Source of the DNA: IMCC26077 sp044344975
Lineage (GTDB): Bacteria; Actinomycetota; Actinomycetes; Nanopelagicales; Nanopelagicaceae
Reading direction: 5' to 3'
Assembly (NCBI GenBank): GCA_044344975.1
Contig: JBIJBY010000084.1
Location: 1-5,592 of the forward strand
Length of the DNA: 5,592 nucleotides
Shown: positions 4,466 to 5,592 of the stretch, piece by piece
Position numbering within the stretch: position 1 is the stretch's first letter
Layout: the number at the start of each line of letters is the position of its first letter
Notes under the pieces: model-generated
The model's database searches: none
What the model was told of the DNA's origin: nothing
Seen by the model: only the letters and a program-made list of their open reading frames with translations
Position numbers and translations under genes: made by a program

Positions 4466-5464
4466 CTACTCAGGAAAGTGGCAGGCAACTTCACTCTTAC
4501 CCACTACTTGCAGAAGCGGTTCTTCAGAGAAGCAACGCGCCTGCGCCTTCCAACAACGGGTATTAAAGACGCAACCAGTTGGTGGATTCGATGGTGAAGG
4601 TAAATCTCCGCTGAGCACAATCTGCTCCCGCGCGCTCTCGAGCACCGGATCAGGAATCGGAATCGCCGAGAGGAGCGCCTTGGTATAGGGGTGATGTGGA
4701 CGTTGATAAATCTCTTCAGTAGGGGCAATCTCGACGATCTTTCCGAGGTACATCACAGCTACTCGATCGGAGATATGTTGGACAACCGATAGGTCGTGCG
4801 CGATAAAGAGATAGGAGAGGCCAAAATCATCCTTGAGGTCATCAAGAAGGTTAATTACCTGGGCCTGAATCGAGACATCGAGGGCCGAAACTGGCTCATC
4901 GCAGACGATAAATTCTGGTTTCAATGCCAAGGCGCGAGCGATCCCAATTCGCTGTCGTTGCCCACCCGAGAACTCGTGGGGGTATCGGTTGTAATGCTCA
5001 GGGTTAAGCCCAACCCGTTCCATCAACTCCTGCACCGCGCGCTTAATCTCGCCCTTGCTGCTAGAACCCCCGGCAGCGTCCATCCCGTGGATGGTGAAAG
5101 CAGCACCGATGATTTCACCGACTGAATGGCGTGGATTTAAGGATGAATAGGGATCTTGAAAGATGATCTGCATCTTCGTACGAAGCGACTTCATCTTCCG
5201 TGGCGAATAGTTGGTGATCTCTTCGCCATTAAAGAAAATTTCGCCACCGGTGGGCTCATAGAGTTTGAGCACAGTCCGTCCAGCAGTCGATTTACCGCAC
5301 CCTGACTCTCCCACTAACCCGAGCGTCTCGCCTCGCTTAATAGCAAAGGAGATGCCGTTGACTGCCTTATTCTCACCCTTCACTTTTGCGAAGATGCTGT
5401 TGCTGGTGATTGGGAAGAATTTTTGTAAATTGCGGACCTCAACAATGGGGTTCTCGTGCACCAT
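4466..5464 (-). CDS. Peptide-type ABC transporter ATPase, OppF/DppF family
   Basis: A 332-residue ATP-binding subunit of an oligopeptide/dipeptide/nickel-type ABC importer, acting on the inner face of the membrane as a heterodimer with an OppD/DppD partner. All nucleotide-binding motifs are intact: Walker A G-E-S-G-C-G-K-S-T (52-60), Q-loop Q103 in I-F-Q-D-P-Y, ABC signature F-S-G-G-Q-R-Q-R (165-172), Walker B F-I-V-C-D-E (185-190), D-loop S-A-L-D (193-196) and switch histidine H223. The R-P-H-H-P-Y-T-K-A-L-L motif (255-265) opens the C-terminal oligo_HPY extension, where C298, C304, C311 and C328 match the conserved cysteines of this family. Length is normal for OppF/DppF. The start overlaps the upstream partner's stop by one base (TAATG), and a GAGGGGG sequence lies about ten bases before it. 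Peptide is the likeliest substrate, but no binding protein is in view. Confidence 0.95.
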   Translation of the reverse strand: MVHENPIVEVRNLQKFFPITSNSIFAKVKGENKAVNGISFAIKRGETLGLVGESGCGKSTAGRTVLKLYEPTGGEIFFNGEEITNYSPRKMKSLRTKMQIIFQDPYSSLNPRHSVGEIIGAAFTIHGMDAAGGSSSKGEIKRAVQELMERVGLNPEHYNRYPHEFSGGQRQRIGIARALALKPEFIVCDEPVSALDVSIQAQVINLLDDLKDDFGLSYLFIAHDLSVVQHISDRVAVMYLGKIVEIAPTEEIYQRPHHPYTKALLSAIPIPDPVLESAREQIVLSGDLPSPSNPPTGCVFNTRCWKAQARCFSEEPLLQVVGKSEVACHFPE

Positions 5465-5592
5465 TAGAGTTTCGCCCCCTCAAGATGGCAGCGCGCAAAG
5501 TGGTTGGGCGTGTGCTCCACCAACTCTGGCATCTCACTTGCGCAACGTGCCGGGCCACCAGAGACTCGATCGGTGAAGGTACAGCGCGGTGT
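5464..5592 (-). CDS. Peptide-type ABC transporter ATPase, OppD/DppD family, C-terminal fragment
   Basis: The last 42 codons and TAA stop of a gene that enters from the right edge. The residues follow the oligo_HPY C-terminal extension: T-P-R-C-T-F near the left end of the fragment, a second cysteine in G-G-P-A-R-C-A, then E-M-P-E-L, and finally the C-H-L ending. These correspond to the R-C...C...P-x-L...C pattern in the downstream ATPase. Its stop shares one base with the start of the OppF/DppF-type gene, the usual OppD-OppF order, so it is assigned as the partner ATPase. The nucleotide-binding domain is outside the window. Confidence 0.85.
   Translation of the reverse strand, partial: TPRCTFTDRVSGGPARCASEMPELVEHTPNHFARCHLEGAKL

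Overview
The window looks like ordinary chromosome from an actinobacterium, most likely a small-genome planktonic (Nanopelagicales/acI-like) lineage. The pointers are a secreted FAS1-domain protein, a free-standing lysine/alanine/proline-rich histone H1-like protein, an EntS-type MFS exporter, intermediate GC content, and at least one gene (probably two) preceded by a -10 box placed as in a leaderless transcript. The assignment to lineage is inference from gene content; no rRNA or marker gene is present.

Layout. Bases 2-205 (+) hold the C-terminal end of a fasciclin (FAS1) domain protein, closed by a strong intrinsic terminator. The terminator abuts the ribosome binding site of a secreted histidine phosphatase (270-854, +). 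A minus-strand group follows, reading right to left: an exported protein of unknown function (1380-1901), a 45-residue DUF2256 zinc-ribbon-like protein (1190-1327), and a YciI-family protein (870-1193) whose start overlaps the DUF2256 stop as ATGA. Divergent from the exported protein is an EntS-like MFS exporter (2017-3375, +). Its promoter carries a near-perfect palindrome in the -35/-10 spacer and lies immediately upstream of the start codon. Next come a 159-bp regulatory region and the H1-like protein (3535-3840, +), made of five near-identical repeats and only seven kinds of amino acid. A 17-bp hairpin separates it from the convergent minus-strand genes: a MarR regulator (3899-4417), an OppF/DppF-type peptide ABC ATPase (4466-5464), and the C-terminal end of the partner OppD/DppD-type ATPase (5464-5592, cut by the window edge).

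How they fit together. The two ABC ATPases overlap by one base and belong to one peptide/nickel-type importer operon that continues beyond the right edge. The MarR gene lies 48 bp downstream of them and may be co-transcribed, but it also has its own candidate promoter and a palindromic operator-like site. There is no tRNA, rRNA, CRISPR array, transposon or phage gene, and no sign of a new defence or mobile system. The most interesting items are the H1-like repeat gene with its structured leader, the two candidate leaderless promoters with palindromes, the small DUF2256/YciI pair, and the unknown exported protein. No gene-free stretch exceeds 300 bases.
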